A stretch of DNA of 18,390 nucleotides from Chloroflexota bacterium (GTDB lineage Bacteria; Chloroflexota; UBA11872): the NCBI GenBank assembly GCA_028875175.1, contig JAPPFO010000090.1, positions 40,136 to 58,525 of the forward strand, given 5' to 3'. Positions within the stretch are counted from its first letter, which is position 1; every line of letters begins with the position of its first letter. The notes under the pieces were generated by a model. That model was not told the origin of the DNA and did not search any database. It was given only the letters and a program-made list of their open reading frames with translations. This document shows positions 1 to 6,357 of the stretch, piece after piece. The position numbers and the translations under genes were made by a program.

Positions 1-2
1 CA

Positions 3-272
3 GTCGACCTTGAGTGCGGGATGCCCGTGGCTTCGCCAATGGAAGGGAAGGGCCGCGTCCAGGCTGGGGAACTGCCCGCCGGAAGCGTGGCGACCGTGAC
101 CCATCTGGGCCCGTACGACGGTCTTCCCCAGACGTGGTCCGCGCTGACGGAGTGGATGGCTTCGGAGGGTCACAATCCGGCGGGTGCGCCCTGGGAGGTC
201 TACGTCACCGATCCCGGCGCCGAGCCTGATCAGTCGAAATGGCGCACCGAGATCTACTTCCCGGTGCGCTGA
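3..272 (+). CDS. GyrI-like small-molecule-binding domain protein, C-terminal part (5' end outside window)
   Basis: The visible 89 residues read in from the left edge and stop at TGA 270-272. They resemble the C-terminal half of the GyrI-like / AraC effector-binding domain family. A family-typical LPAGSVATVTHLGPYDGL strand-turn region is followed by a helix (WSALTEWMASEGH), then WEVYVTDPG and a terminal KWRTEIYFPV strand whose Glu lies in the usual ligand pocket. Such domains bind small hydrophobic or cationic ligands, either alone or fused to a MerR- or AraC-type DNA-binding domain. Because the start is missing, it cannot be said whether this is a stand-alone sensor or a regulator's effector domain. 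It is convergent with the permease gene to its right. Confidence 0.75.
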   Translation, partial: VDLECGMPVASPMEGKGRVQAGELPAGSVATVTHLGPYDGLPQTWSALTEWMASEGHNPAGAPWEVYVTDPGAEPDQSKWRTEIYFPVR

Positions 273-396
273 GCGGCGCCTGGCATCGAGGGCGCGGTTC
301 CGCCGTGCCCGCAAGACCGCGTGCACCCAACGCGGCGTCACTTCGGATGGCCTCGCACGAGTCCGGGCTTCAAGTGCCCGCGCTCCGGCATACGCG

Positions 397-1239
397 CTAG
401 AGCTCTTCCGCGAAGCGGCTGGCCAGACGCCGGAACATCCACCACCCAACGCTCAGGAGCGCGAGGGCCGTCACGACCGTCACCAACGTGTGCCGAATCG
501 GCGGGAATCCCCACATGAAGGCGTAGCGGTAGTCCGTGACCAGCGTCGCCATCGGGTTGAGCATGAAGACCCAGCGGTGAATGTCCAGACCAAGAACGGT
601 CTGATTCGGAACGATGGACATCGCGTAGAAGATTGGCGTCAGAAAAAACCAGGCCAGCAACCCCACCTCAACAATGTGCTCGGTGTCGCGGAAGAAGACG
701 TTCACCGTCGCGAGCACGAGTCCCAGCCCCAGAACGAATGTCAAGTGCAGCAGCATGACGAGCGGCACGGCCAGCATGGTCCTGGTGACCCCAACGCCAA
801 ACGGCAGCGCGACCAGCCAGAAGACCACGTACGCCAGCACAAAGTTAATGAAGCTGGCCACCACGGCGCTGAGCGGCAGGAGTTCGCGCGGAAAGTAGAC
901 CTTCTTGATCAGCAAGGCGTTCGACGTGACGCTCCGCATCGCCGTCGTCAGCGCGTGCTGCGTGAACAGCCAGGGAACGAGCGCGCTCAGCAGAAAGAAC
1001 GGATATCGCTCGATGGGGTCCGACTTGGCCAGGACCTGAAAGACGAGCGTAAAAACGCCCATCATCAACAACGGGTTGAGCAAGGCCCAGGCAAACCCAA
1101 GCACCGACCCGCGATACCGAATCTTCAAGTCGCGCACGACCAGGTTGCGCAGCAGGTCGGCGTACTCGTGCAGTTCGAGTGCGGCGGCTAGAACCTGTCG
1201 GGCCGGGGCGAGTCGCCCCTTCGCAGCAATGGCGGCCAT
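397..1239 (-). CDS. ABC-2 type transporter permease, polysaccharide/polyol-phosphate export family (Wzm/TagG-like)
   Basis: A 280-residue integral membrane protein of the ABC-2 permease family that exports surface glycans or lipid-linked polymers. The N-terminal cytoplasmic segment LVVRDLKIRYRGSVLGFAW leads into the first membrane span (LNPLLMMGVFTLVFQVL), which is highly characteristic of the Wzm/TagG group. About six hydrophobic spans follow, with the usual NALLIKKVYFPRELLPL loop and the late NPMATLVTDYRYAFMWG segment. The start at 1239 is preferred over an in-frame ATG at 1266 because GAGGGGG lies 7 nt upstream on the minus strand. Normally an ATPase (Wzt/TagH) is encoded next to it, but neither neighbour is one, so the partner must be elsewhere. 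The gene is divergent from the MBL-fold gene to its right. The substrate is unknown; the deoxysugar genes at the far end of the window may be relevant. Confidence 0.9.
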   Translation of the reverse strand: MAAIAAKGRLAPARQVLAAALELHEYADLLRNLVVRDLKIRYRGSVLGFAWALLNPLLMMGVFTLVFQVLAKSDPIERYPFFLLSALVPWLFTQHALTTAMRSVTSNALLIKKVYFPRELLPLSAVVASFINFVLAYVVFWLVALPFGVGVTRTMLAVPLVMLLHLTFVLGLGLVLATVNVFFRDTEHIVEVGLLAWFFLTPIFYAMSIVPNQTVLGLDIHRWVFMLNPMATLVTDYRYAFMWGFPPIRHTLVTVVTALALLSVGWWMFRRLASRFAEEL

Positions 1240-1246
1240 AAAAGAG

Positions 1247-1253
1247 CCCCCTC
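1247..1253 (-). promoter_or_regulatory. Shine-Dalgarno deciding the permease start
   Basis: The minus strand reads GAGGGGG, then 7 nt to the ATG at 1239. No comparable motif precedes the alternative ATG at 1266, so the shorter protein is preferred. Confidence 0.6.
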
Positions 1254-1356
1254 GACACAGGGGCAAGGGATTCTAACTCAGTTTGCGGTCCATCCGGCCC
1301 GATTCGGCACCGTGCTACCCTTCGGAGTCCGACAGGCGTTGGAGCCTGCGCAGCGC

Positions 1357-1980
1357 ATGGAAATCACGTGGATCGGGGGCAGTTGCTTTCGATTCCGCGG
1401 ACGCGGCGGCGCGATCGTCACCGACCCGCAGACATCCGGCCGAACTCGCCGGTCTACATACCCCAAGGCTGATCTGGTCGCCATCACCATCCCTGATGCC
1501 CCTCCCGGCGTTGAACGCCTCGTGCTCCCGAACCAGCAGAGCCGTGATCCATACGTGGCCACCGGCCCCGGCGAATACGATGTATCCGGCGTCTACCTGC
1601 ATGGGATCGCGGGCCCCCGCGCGCCCGGCGGCCGCCCCGGCCACACCATCTACGCCCTGGATATCGACCGCGTCACGGTGTCACTGATTCCCAGCCTTTC
1701 GGGCGATCTGACCAATGAGATGCTTGAAGAACTCGGGACGGCGCAGGTCTTGGTCGTCAATGCCGACGACGGCGTAGAGCGCGTCGTAAGCCTGGTGAAC
1801 CGCGTAGAACCCAACATCGTGGTTCCCTTTGGCCAGTCGTCGAACGGTCGAAGTTCATGGCTCGATGCCGCCAAGGCGCTGAGTGAAGCTGAGCCGACGC
1901 CCGAATCGTCCGTCAATGTCTCGCTGTCAAACCTCCCAGAGCCTGTCGCCACCCGCGTGTTGGGCCAGCGTGCCGCTTGA
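1357..1980 (+). CDS. MBL-fold protein with degenerate metal site, upstream of CTP synthase
   Basis: A 207-residue protein resembling the small UlaG-like MBL-fold group. The opening MEITWIGGSCFRFRGRGGAI, then VTDP near residue 22, and the central GPGEYDVSGVYLHGI are typical. Members of this group usually carry G-H-S near residue 7 and HxHxDH after the second beta strand. Here these read G-G-S and TIPDAPP (about residues 44-50). The usual His before G-D-L and the late V-P-x-H also read SLSGDL and VPFGQ. Only two histidines remain, neither at an expected ligand site. It is therefore probably not a metallohydrolase and may be a structural or ligand-binding remnant. The ATG at 1357 fits the family start; an in-frame codon upstream would add an untypical N-terminus. 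It lies 70 nt before pyrG in the same direction and may be co-transcribed. Fold assignment is fairly sure; function is unknown. Confidence 0.8.
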   Translation: MEITWIGGSCFRFRGRGGAIVTDPQTSGRTRRSTYPKADLVAITIPDAPPGVERLVLPNQQSRDPYVATGPGEYDVSGVYLHGIAGPRAPGGRPGHTIYALDIDRVTVSLIPSLSGDLTNEMLEELGTAQVLVVNADDGVERVVSLVNRVEPNIVVPFGQSSNGRSSWLDAAKALSEAEPTPESSVNVSLSNLPEPVATRVLGQRAA

Positions 1981-2050
1981 TGACCTGCCGTCCCGAGCGC
2001 AGCCTGAGCCACCCCAAGACGCGCATTCACGCCTCGTGACTGGCGGTACG

Positions 2051-3700
2051 GTGCGCAAGTTCATCTTCGTAACCGGCGGCGTGCTCAGCGGCGTTGGCAA
2101 GGGCGTCAGTGTCGCCAGCATCGGTCGCCTGCTGAAGAGCCGGGCGCTCAAAGTCTCCGTCATGAAGCTGGACCCCTATATCAACGTGGATCCCGGCACC
2201 ATGAGCCCCCTCCAGCACGGCGAAGTCTTCGTAACCGTGGACGGCGCCGAGACCGACCTGGACCTTGGTCACTACGAGCGCTTCATCGACGAGAACCTGC
2301 GCGCGGTTAGCAACCTCACCACCGGCGGCGTTTATGACCGGGTCATCAGCCGTGAGCGGCGCGGCGATTTTCTTGGTGGAACCATCCAGGTCATTCCGCA
2401 CATCACCGACGAAATCAAGGCGCGCATTCACGACGTAGGCGATACCCATGACGCCGATGTGGTGATTGTTGAGGTCGGCGGAACCGTCGGCGACATCGAG
2501 AACATCCCCTTTGTCGAGGCGCTCCGCCAGATGCGCCGCGAGGTTGGCAGCGACAACGTGCTGTATGTGCACGTCACCCTGGTGCCCCGCATCGGCGCCA
2601 CCGGCGAACTCAAGACCAAGCCCACCCAGCACAGCGTCACGCAACTTCGCGGCCTCGGCATCCATCCGGATGTCGTGATTTGCCGTTCCGACTCCCCGCT
2701 GCCGCTTGATCTGCGCGAGAAGATCGCCTTGTTCGCCGACATTGATGCGCGCGCGGTGATCTCCAACGTGGACGTGGACACCATTTACGAAGTTCCCCTG
2801 GCCCTTGAGTCCGCCGGCCTTGGAAGCTTCATCGCCGAGCGCCTGCAGCTGCCCGATCGTCATCCCGATCTCGACGAGTGGCGGGGCATCGTCGGTGCGC
2901 TGCGCGAACCTCGACCGCAGCTCGAAGTCGCCATTGTCGGCAAGTATGTTTCGCTGCCGGACTCGTATCTCAGCGTGATCGAGGCGGTACGACACTCAGG
3001 CATTGCGCTGGGCATTGATCCGGTGATTCGCTGGGTCGACTCGGAGGACCTGGAAGACCGCGACCCGGCTGACCTGCTGGACGGCACGGCTGCCGTCATC
3101 GTTCCCGGCGGATTCGGTCCGCGCGGGATTGAGGGGAAAATCCAGGCCGCCCACTACGCCAGGGTGCATAAAGTCCCCTATCTGGGCCTCTGCCTGGGCA
3201 TGCAGATCGCCGTCATCGAGTTCGCGCGCAAGGTTCTCGGCACCGACGATTGCGACAGCATCGAGTTCAATCCCGACACCAGGCATCCTGTGATCCACCC
3301 GATGCCCGAGTACTACGATGTCTCCGAAATGGGTGGATCGATGCGCCTTGGCCTCTGGCCCTGCGAACTCGTGGCGGGCACCCTGGCGCGCGCCGCGTAC
3401 GGCACGCCCTCGGTGCGGGAGCGCCACCGACATCGCATGGAATTCAACAACAGGTATCGCCGGCTGTTGCGTGCCGAAGGCATGACCTTTAGCGGGCTGT
3501 CGCCGGACAGCAAATTGGTTGAGATCATTGAATTCGAGGGGCATCCTTGGTTCGTGGGCTGCCAGTTCCACCCTGAGTTCGCCTCGCGACCCAACCGCCC
3601 GCACCCGCTCTTTACCGGCTTGCTGCGCGCCGCTATCCGTCACGCCGAAGGCCGCCACGCAGTTCCCCTCCTGGAATCCAGACCCGAAACCGTCACCTAA
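2051..3700 (+). CDS. pyrG: CTP synthase (glutamine-hydrolysing)
   Basis: Converts UTP to CTP using ATP and glutamine, the last step of de novo CTP synthesis, in the cytoplasm. The 549-residue length is normal. The N-terminal synthetase domain begins RKFIFVTGGVLSGVGKG (the ATP loop), followed by DPYINVDPGTMSP, DGAETDLDLGHYERF and VEVGGTVGDIE, the Mg/nucleotide site. The C-terminal class I glutamine amidotransferase domain has the oxyanion segment GGFGPRG, the nucleophile Cys381 in GLCLGMQ, and His507/Glu509 in CQFHPEF. A GTG at 2051 is chosen because the protein then begins exactly at the family start (VRKFIFVTGG); upstream in-frame codons would add unrelated residues. The Shine-Dalgarno is weak (GGCGG 4 nt upstream). 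It sits 70 nt after the MBL-fold gene and 70 nt before purA, so it is likely in a loose transcription unit with both. Confidence 0.98.
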   Translation: MRKFIFVTGGVLSGVGKGVSVASIGRLLKSRALKVSVMKLDPYINVDPGTMSPLQHGEVFVTVDGAETDLDLGHYERFIDENLRAVSNLTTGGVYDRVISRERRGDFLGGTIQVIPHITDEIKARIHDVGDTHDADVVIVEVGGTVGDIENIPFVEALRQMRREVGSDNVLYVHVTLVPRIGATGELKTKPTQHSVTQLRGLGIHPDVVICRSDSPLPLDLREKIALFADIDARAVISNVDVDTIYEVPLALESAGLGSFIAERLQLPDRHPDLDEWRGIVGALREPRPQLEVAIVGKYVSLPDSYLSVIEAVRHSGIALGIDPVIRWVDSEDLEDRDPADLLDGTAAVIVPGGFGPRGIEGKIQAAHYARVHKVPYLGLCLGMQIAVIEFARKVLGTDDCDSIEFNPDTRHPVIHPMPEYYDVSEMGGSMRLGLWPCELVAGTLARAAYGTPSVRERHRHRMEFNNRYRRLLRAEGMTFSGLSPDSKLVEIIEFEGHPWFVGCQFHPEFASRPNRPHPLFTGLLRAAIRHAEGRHAVPLLESRPETVT

Positions 3701-3770
3701 CGGCCCCAAACCCAGAAATGCGGAGTCCCATGCGATCCCACGCTGTCGCGCTGCCCACCGGGTGGCAGCC

Positions 3771-5066
3771 ATGAGCACCGTCGCCGTCCTAGGCGCCCAG
3801 TGGGGCGACGAAGGTAAGGGCAAGGTTGTCGACCGCTTCGCCCAGCACGCCGAAATGGTCATCCGCTTCCAGGGGGGCAACAACGCCGGCCACACGGTCA
3901 TCAACGATCAGGGAACGTTTAAGCTGCACCTGGCGCCGTCCGGGATATTCAACCCAGAGGTCACGAATATCCTTGGACCCGGCACCGTCATCAATCCGGC
4001 GGCCTTGTTGGAGGAGCTCGAAGAACTCCGAACTCAAGCCGACCTCTCCTTCGAGAGATTCTGGATCGCTGAGCGCGCCCACGCCGTGATGCCCTATCAC
4101 GTGGCGCTGGATGCCGCCGAGGAGGCCCAGCGCGGCGATTTGGCCCAGGGCACCACTCTCCGCGGCATCGGTCCGACCTACGCCGACAAGGCCGCCCGCT
4201 CCGGCATTCGGATGGGCGACCTGCTCGATGCCGACTACCTGCAGGAGTGGCTGCCGGCAATCCTGGAGCCCAAGAACAGGCTCCTCGAGAACGGCTACGG
4301 TGTGGCGCCGCAGGACCCGCAGGCGCTGATCGACCAGGCCCTTGAGTGGGGCGAGGCCCTCGCTTCACACATCGTGGACACCCTGCCGATCGTGAGCGAG
4401 GCCTTGGCCAACGACCGCCGCATCCTGCTCGAAGGCCAGCTCGGCGTCATGCGCGACCTCGACTGGGGCCACTACCCCTACGTCACGTCTTCAAGCCCGT
4501 CGGCTGGCGGCGCCTGCGTGGGCGCGGGAATCCCGCCGCGCGAACTTGACCAGGTGTGGGGCGTCGCCAAGGCGTTTAGCTCGTCGGTGGGTGAAGGACC
4601 CTTCCCAACCGAGCTTTTCGACGAGACCGCCGAACACCTGCGGGAAGTCGCCGGCGGCGAGTACGGCGCCTCCACCGGCCGGCCCCGACGTTGCGGCTGG
4701 TTTGACGCCGTCGCCGTGCGCACCGCGGCCGCTCTCAGCGGTATCGACTGCCTGGCGCTGACCAAGGTCGACGCTCTCGACGGTCTGGAGCGCATCAAGG
4801 TGGCCGTGGCCTATGAGCTGGACGGCAAGCGCACCGAACTGGCGCCCGATACTCGTAAATTCGACCGCGCCCGCCCGATCTACGAAGACTTCCCGGGCTG
4901 GATGACCTCCACCGAGGGCGTCAGCGAGCTCGACGACCTGCCGCCTAACGCCCGTAGCTACATCGACGCCATCAGCCAGATCACCGGCATTCCGCTCGGC
5001 CTGATCGGCACCGGCCGCCACCGCGACGCCGCCATCATCCTCAAGGATCCGTTCGGGACGACCTGA
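3771..5066 (+). CDS. purA: Adenylosuccinate synthetase
   Basis: Joins IMP and aspartate with GTP hydrolysis to give adenylosuccinate, the committed step to AMP. The 431-residue length is normal. Visible motifs are GAQWGDEGKGK with catalytic Asp13, GGNNAGHT with catalytic His41, GTTLRGIGPTYADKAAR, STGRPRRCGWFD, and LTKVDALDG for guanine recognition. The ATG at 3771 fits the family N-terminus, with GGGTGG 5 nt upstream. One region is unusual: the common E-G-A-Q-G segment that contacts IMP reads EGQLGVMRDLDWGHYPYVTS. I recall similar forms in Chloroflexota, but this is from memory and unchecked. The C-terminal IGTGRHRDAAI replaces the commoner (S/T)xGPxR motif but keeps the Arg. It follows pyrG and precedes a peroxiredoxin-fold gene, all on the plus strand. 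Confidence 0.97.
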   Translation: MSTVAVLGAQWGDEGKGKVVDRFAQHAEMVIRFQGGNNAGHTVINDQGTFKLHLAPSGIFNPEVTNILGPGTVINPAALLEELEELRTQADLSFERFWIAERAHAVMPYHVALDAAEEAQRGDLAQGTTLRGIGPTYADKAARSGIRMGDLLDADYLQEWLPAILEPKNRLLENGYGVAPQDPQALIDQALEWGEALASHIVDTLPIVSEALANDRRILLEGQLGVMRDLDWGHYPYVTSSSPSAGGACVGAGIPPRELDQVWGVAKAFSSSVGEGPFPTELFDETAEHLREVAGGEYGASTGRPRRCGWFDAVAVRTAAALSGIDCLALTKVDALDGLERIKVAVAYELDGKRTELAPDTRKFDRARPIYEDFPGWMTSTEGVSELDDLPPNARSYIDAISQITGIPLGLIGTGRHRDAAIILKDPFGTT

Positions 5067-5114
5067 GGCCGCCTTCCACGTTCGGTACGCTGACGCCCAC
5101 CATCTCGCCCCGGT

Positions 5115-5118
5115 GGAG
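5115..5118 (+). promoter_or_regulatory. Shine-Dalgarno of the peroxiredoxin-fold gene
   Basis: GGAG (within GGTGGAG, 5112-5118) stands 8 nt before the ATG at 5127 and fixes that start. Confidence 0.6.
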
Positions 5119-5126
5119 ACAAACCT

Positions 5127-5597
5127 ATGGCCACGGTGTCCGAGGGCGTTCAAGCGCCTGAATTCCAACTGACATCCACAGAGGACGAGTCGTTCTCACT
5201 GCTCGCTCGGCGTGGACGCGCCAACCTGGTGCTCTTGTTCCTCGACAACGCCTCGGGTGCTACGGACACCGAAATCGCGACCTCGTTTCGCGATGCCAGT
5301 GACATCTTTCGGGCGGTACGGGGCACAGTCGTCGGGATCGCTAGGGCCGAAGTGGACGAACTCAAGGCATTTCAAGCGGCGAATTCCCTGGCCTTTGAGA
5401 TCCTGAGCGACGACGGAGCCGTGGCCGCGGACTATGGCGTTCGTGTAAGACAAGGCTTTGGGCCCTTTTCGCGCGAGCGCTTCCGTCGCAGCACCTTCCT
5501 ATTGGACCGAACTGGCGTCGTCCGCCGAATCTTCCGCGACGTGGATGCCAAAGAACATGTCAACGAAGTGCTCGCCGCACTCGACGAGGGTCTCTAG
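5127..5597 (+). CDS. Peroxiredoxin/AhpC-TSA-fold protein lacking cysteine
   Basis: A 156-residue protein with the layout of a BCP-type peroxiredoxin. It has an N-terminal EGVQAPEFQLTSTEDESFSL hairpin, the LVLLFLDNA strand, a following helix ending TSFRD, GTVVGIARAEVDELKAFQAA, FEILSDDGAVAADYGV, and a late STFLLDRTGVVRRIFRDVD hairpin. The active-site loop that normally carries P-x3-T-x2-C reads LDNASGATDTE (residues 39-49). The whole protein contains no cysteine, so neither a peroxidatic nor a resolving Cys exists. Thiol peroxidase activity is therefore not expected. A structural or binding role is possible. It lies 60 nt after purA with its own Shine-Dalgarno and ends just before the pyr promoter region. 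No signal peptide or membrane span is seen. Confidence 0.8.
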   Translation: MATVSEGVQAPEFQLTSTEDESFSLLARRGRANLVLLFLDNASGATDTEIATSFRDASDIFRAVRGTVVGIARAEVDELKAFQAANSLAFEILSDDGAVAADYGVRVRQGFGPFSRERFRRSTFLLDRTGVVRRIFRDVDAKEHVNEVLAALDEGL

Positions 5598-5654
5598 GCC
5601 ACGCTCGCCTCTCGGTCGCGGCGTCAAACGCAAGCCTTGGCGGCAGCCATTCGC

Positions 5655-5660
5655 TATAAT
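5655..5660 (+). promoter_or_regulatory. -10 box of the pyr operon promoter
   Basis: A perfect TATAAT in a GC-rich intergenic region, about 20 nt before the PyrR-binding element, so transcription would start near 5664-5668. No good -35 hexamer lies at 16-18 nt; TTGGCG at 5637-5642 is only 12 nt away. Position relative to the attenuator is the main support. Confidence 0.65.
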
Positions 5661-5678
5661 TTCGCCAGCCTTTAATCC

Positions 5679-5731
5679 AGTCCAGCGAGGCGGAAAGGCC
5701 GCATTCTGCGGCGTGCCGCGTCTGGCGGACT
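5679..5731 (+). promoter_or_regulatory. PyrR-binding RNA element (pyr leader anti-antiterminator)
   Basis: The segment 5679-5698 carries TCCAGCGAGG followed by CGGAAAGG, closely matching the conserved PyrR-binding loop of bacterial pyr mRNAs (TCCAGAGAGGCT...AAGG). AGTCC at 5679-5683 can pair with GGACT at 5727-5731 to close the element, with smaller hairpins possible inside (GCGG 5708-5711 with CCGC 5716-5719). It lies between a TATAAT box and an intrinsic terminator, directly upstream of pyrR. In the known mechanism PyrR with UMP or UTP stabilises this structure so that the downstream terminator forms. AAGGCC at 5695-5700 is the exact complement of GGCCTT at 5735-5740, which overlaps the terminator's left arm. 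This supplies a plausible competing antiterminator. Confidence 0.85.
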
Positions 5732-5757
5732 AAGGGCCTTCCGGGCCCTTTCTTTTT
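5732..5757 (+). terminator. Intrinsic terminator of the pyr attenuator
   Basis: AAGGGCC (5732-5738) pairs perfectly with GGCCCTT (5744-5750) around a TTCCG loop and is followed by TCTTTTT. It stands just upstream of pyrR, so it acts as a regulated leader terminator rather than the end of the preceding gene's transcript, although it could serve both. Confidence 0.9.
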
Positions 5758-5771
5758 GCCCGGTACGCCAT

Positions 5772-5777
5772 GGGAGG
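5772..5777 (+). promoter_or_regulatory. Shine-Dalgarno favouring a GTG start for pyrR
   Basis: GGGAGG ends 4 nt before GTG 5782. The in-frame ATG at 5770 overlaps this motif and has only the terminator's T-rich tail and CCGGTACGCC upstream of it. Confidence 0.5.
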
Positions 5778-5781
5778 CAAC

Positions 5782-6357
5782 GTGGCGGTCAACGGCGGCG
5801 GCGGCCGCTTGGTCATGTCAGCGGACGACTTGCGTCGCACCCTGACCCGTATCGCGCACGAGATCGTCGAACGCAACCGCGGCGCAACCAATCTGGTATT
5901 CGTTGGTGTCCCGCGCCCCGGACCAATTTTGGCGCGCCGCCTGGCCGCAGCCGTGGCCTCGTTCGAAGACGTGAACGTGCCCACCGGAGCCGTCGACATC
6001 TCGCTCTACCGCGACGACCTCGTCAGCCGAGCCACGACGCCGCCTATGCACCCAACCGACATCCCCGTCGATGTCACCAACCGCGACGTCGTCCTCGTGG
6101 ACGACGTGCTCCACACCGGCCGCTCGACCCGCGCGGCCCTGGACGCCCTCACCGACTTTGGGCGACCGAGCACCATCCAGTTGGCCGTCGTTGTGGATCG
6201 CGGACACCGCGAACTACCAATCCGCGCCGACTACGCGGGCACAAACATCCCCACCGCGCTCTACGAGAACGTGGAGGTTCGGTTGGAGGAACTCGACGGC
6301 GAGGACGCGGTTCGGGTCGTCACCAGGCCGGAGGTTGCCAATGCCGCTGCATCGTAG
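5782..6357 (+). CDS. pyrR: Bifunctional pyr operon RNA-binding attenuator / uracil phosphoribosyltransferase
   Basis: PyrR senses pyrimidine nucleotides and binds pyr mRNA to promote termination; many members also make UMP from uracil and PRPP. The protein has the type I phosphoribosyltransferase fold. Motifs in order are MSADDLRRTLTRIAHEIVE near the N-terminus, LVFVGVPRPGPILARRLA, AVDISLYRDDL (the family's flexible loop), the PRPP motif VVLVDDVLHTG at about residues 103-113, and LAVVVDRGHRELPIRADYAG. GTG 5782 is preferred for its Shine-Dalgarno; ATG 5770 would add four residues. It is the first gene after the leader that carries its own binding site, which strongly supports autoregulation. 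Its end overlaps pyrB by 17 nt. The usual G-x-(R/Q)-T-R-G stretch reads GVPRPGP, a modest variation. Confidence 0.96.
   Translation: MAVNGGGGRLVMSADDLRRTLTRIAHEIVERNRGATNLVFVGVPRPGPILARRLAAAVASFEDVNVPTGAVDISLYRDDLVSRATTPPMHPTDIPVDVTNRDVVLVDDVLHTGRSTRAALDALTDFGRPSTIQLAVVVDRGHRELPIRADYAGTNIPTALYENVEVRLEELDGEDAVRVVTRPEVANAAAS

Noticed and set aside
273..396. Convergent intergenic region, searched for a terminator or small gene
   Set aside because: Only a weak 6-bp inverted repeat (293-298 with 316-321) and no T-tract; nothing callable.
184..1191. 335-residue open frame on the plus strand opposite the permease gene
   Set aside because: Its translation is a low-complexity, extremely Arg/Gln/His-rich string with no domain, exactly antisense to a clear membrane protein.
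1270..1275. TAGAAT on the minus strand as a -10 box for the permease
   Set aside because: Position is plausible, but no -35-like hexamer lies at 16-18 nt; a single hexamer is too little to call.
1313..1321. TGCTACCCT as an extended -10 for the MBL-fold/pyrG unit
   Set aside because: It matches TGnTAnnnT, but such matches are common by chance and no -35 is visible.
1883..2050. Longer N-terminal extension of pyrG from an upstream ATG at 1883
   Set aside because: It overlaps the MBL-fold gene and adds residues unrelated to CTP synthases; the family N-terminus starts at GTG 2051.
3519..3770. Longer N-terminal extension of purA reaching into pyrG
   Set aside because: The added residues are out-of-frame pyrG sequence; the conserved PurA N-terminus begins at ATG 3771.
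2027..3904. Two long minus-strand open frames (322 and 302 residues) opposite pyrG and the start of purA
   Set aside because: They mirror codon bias of strongly supported genes in GC-rich DNA and show no recognisable domain or Shine-Dalgarno.
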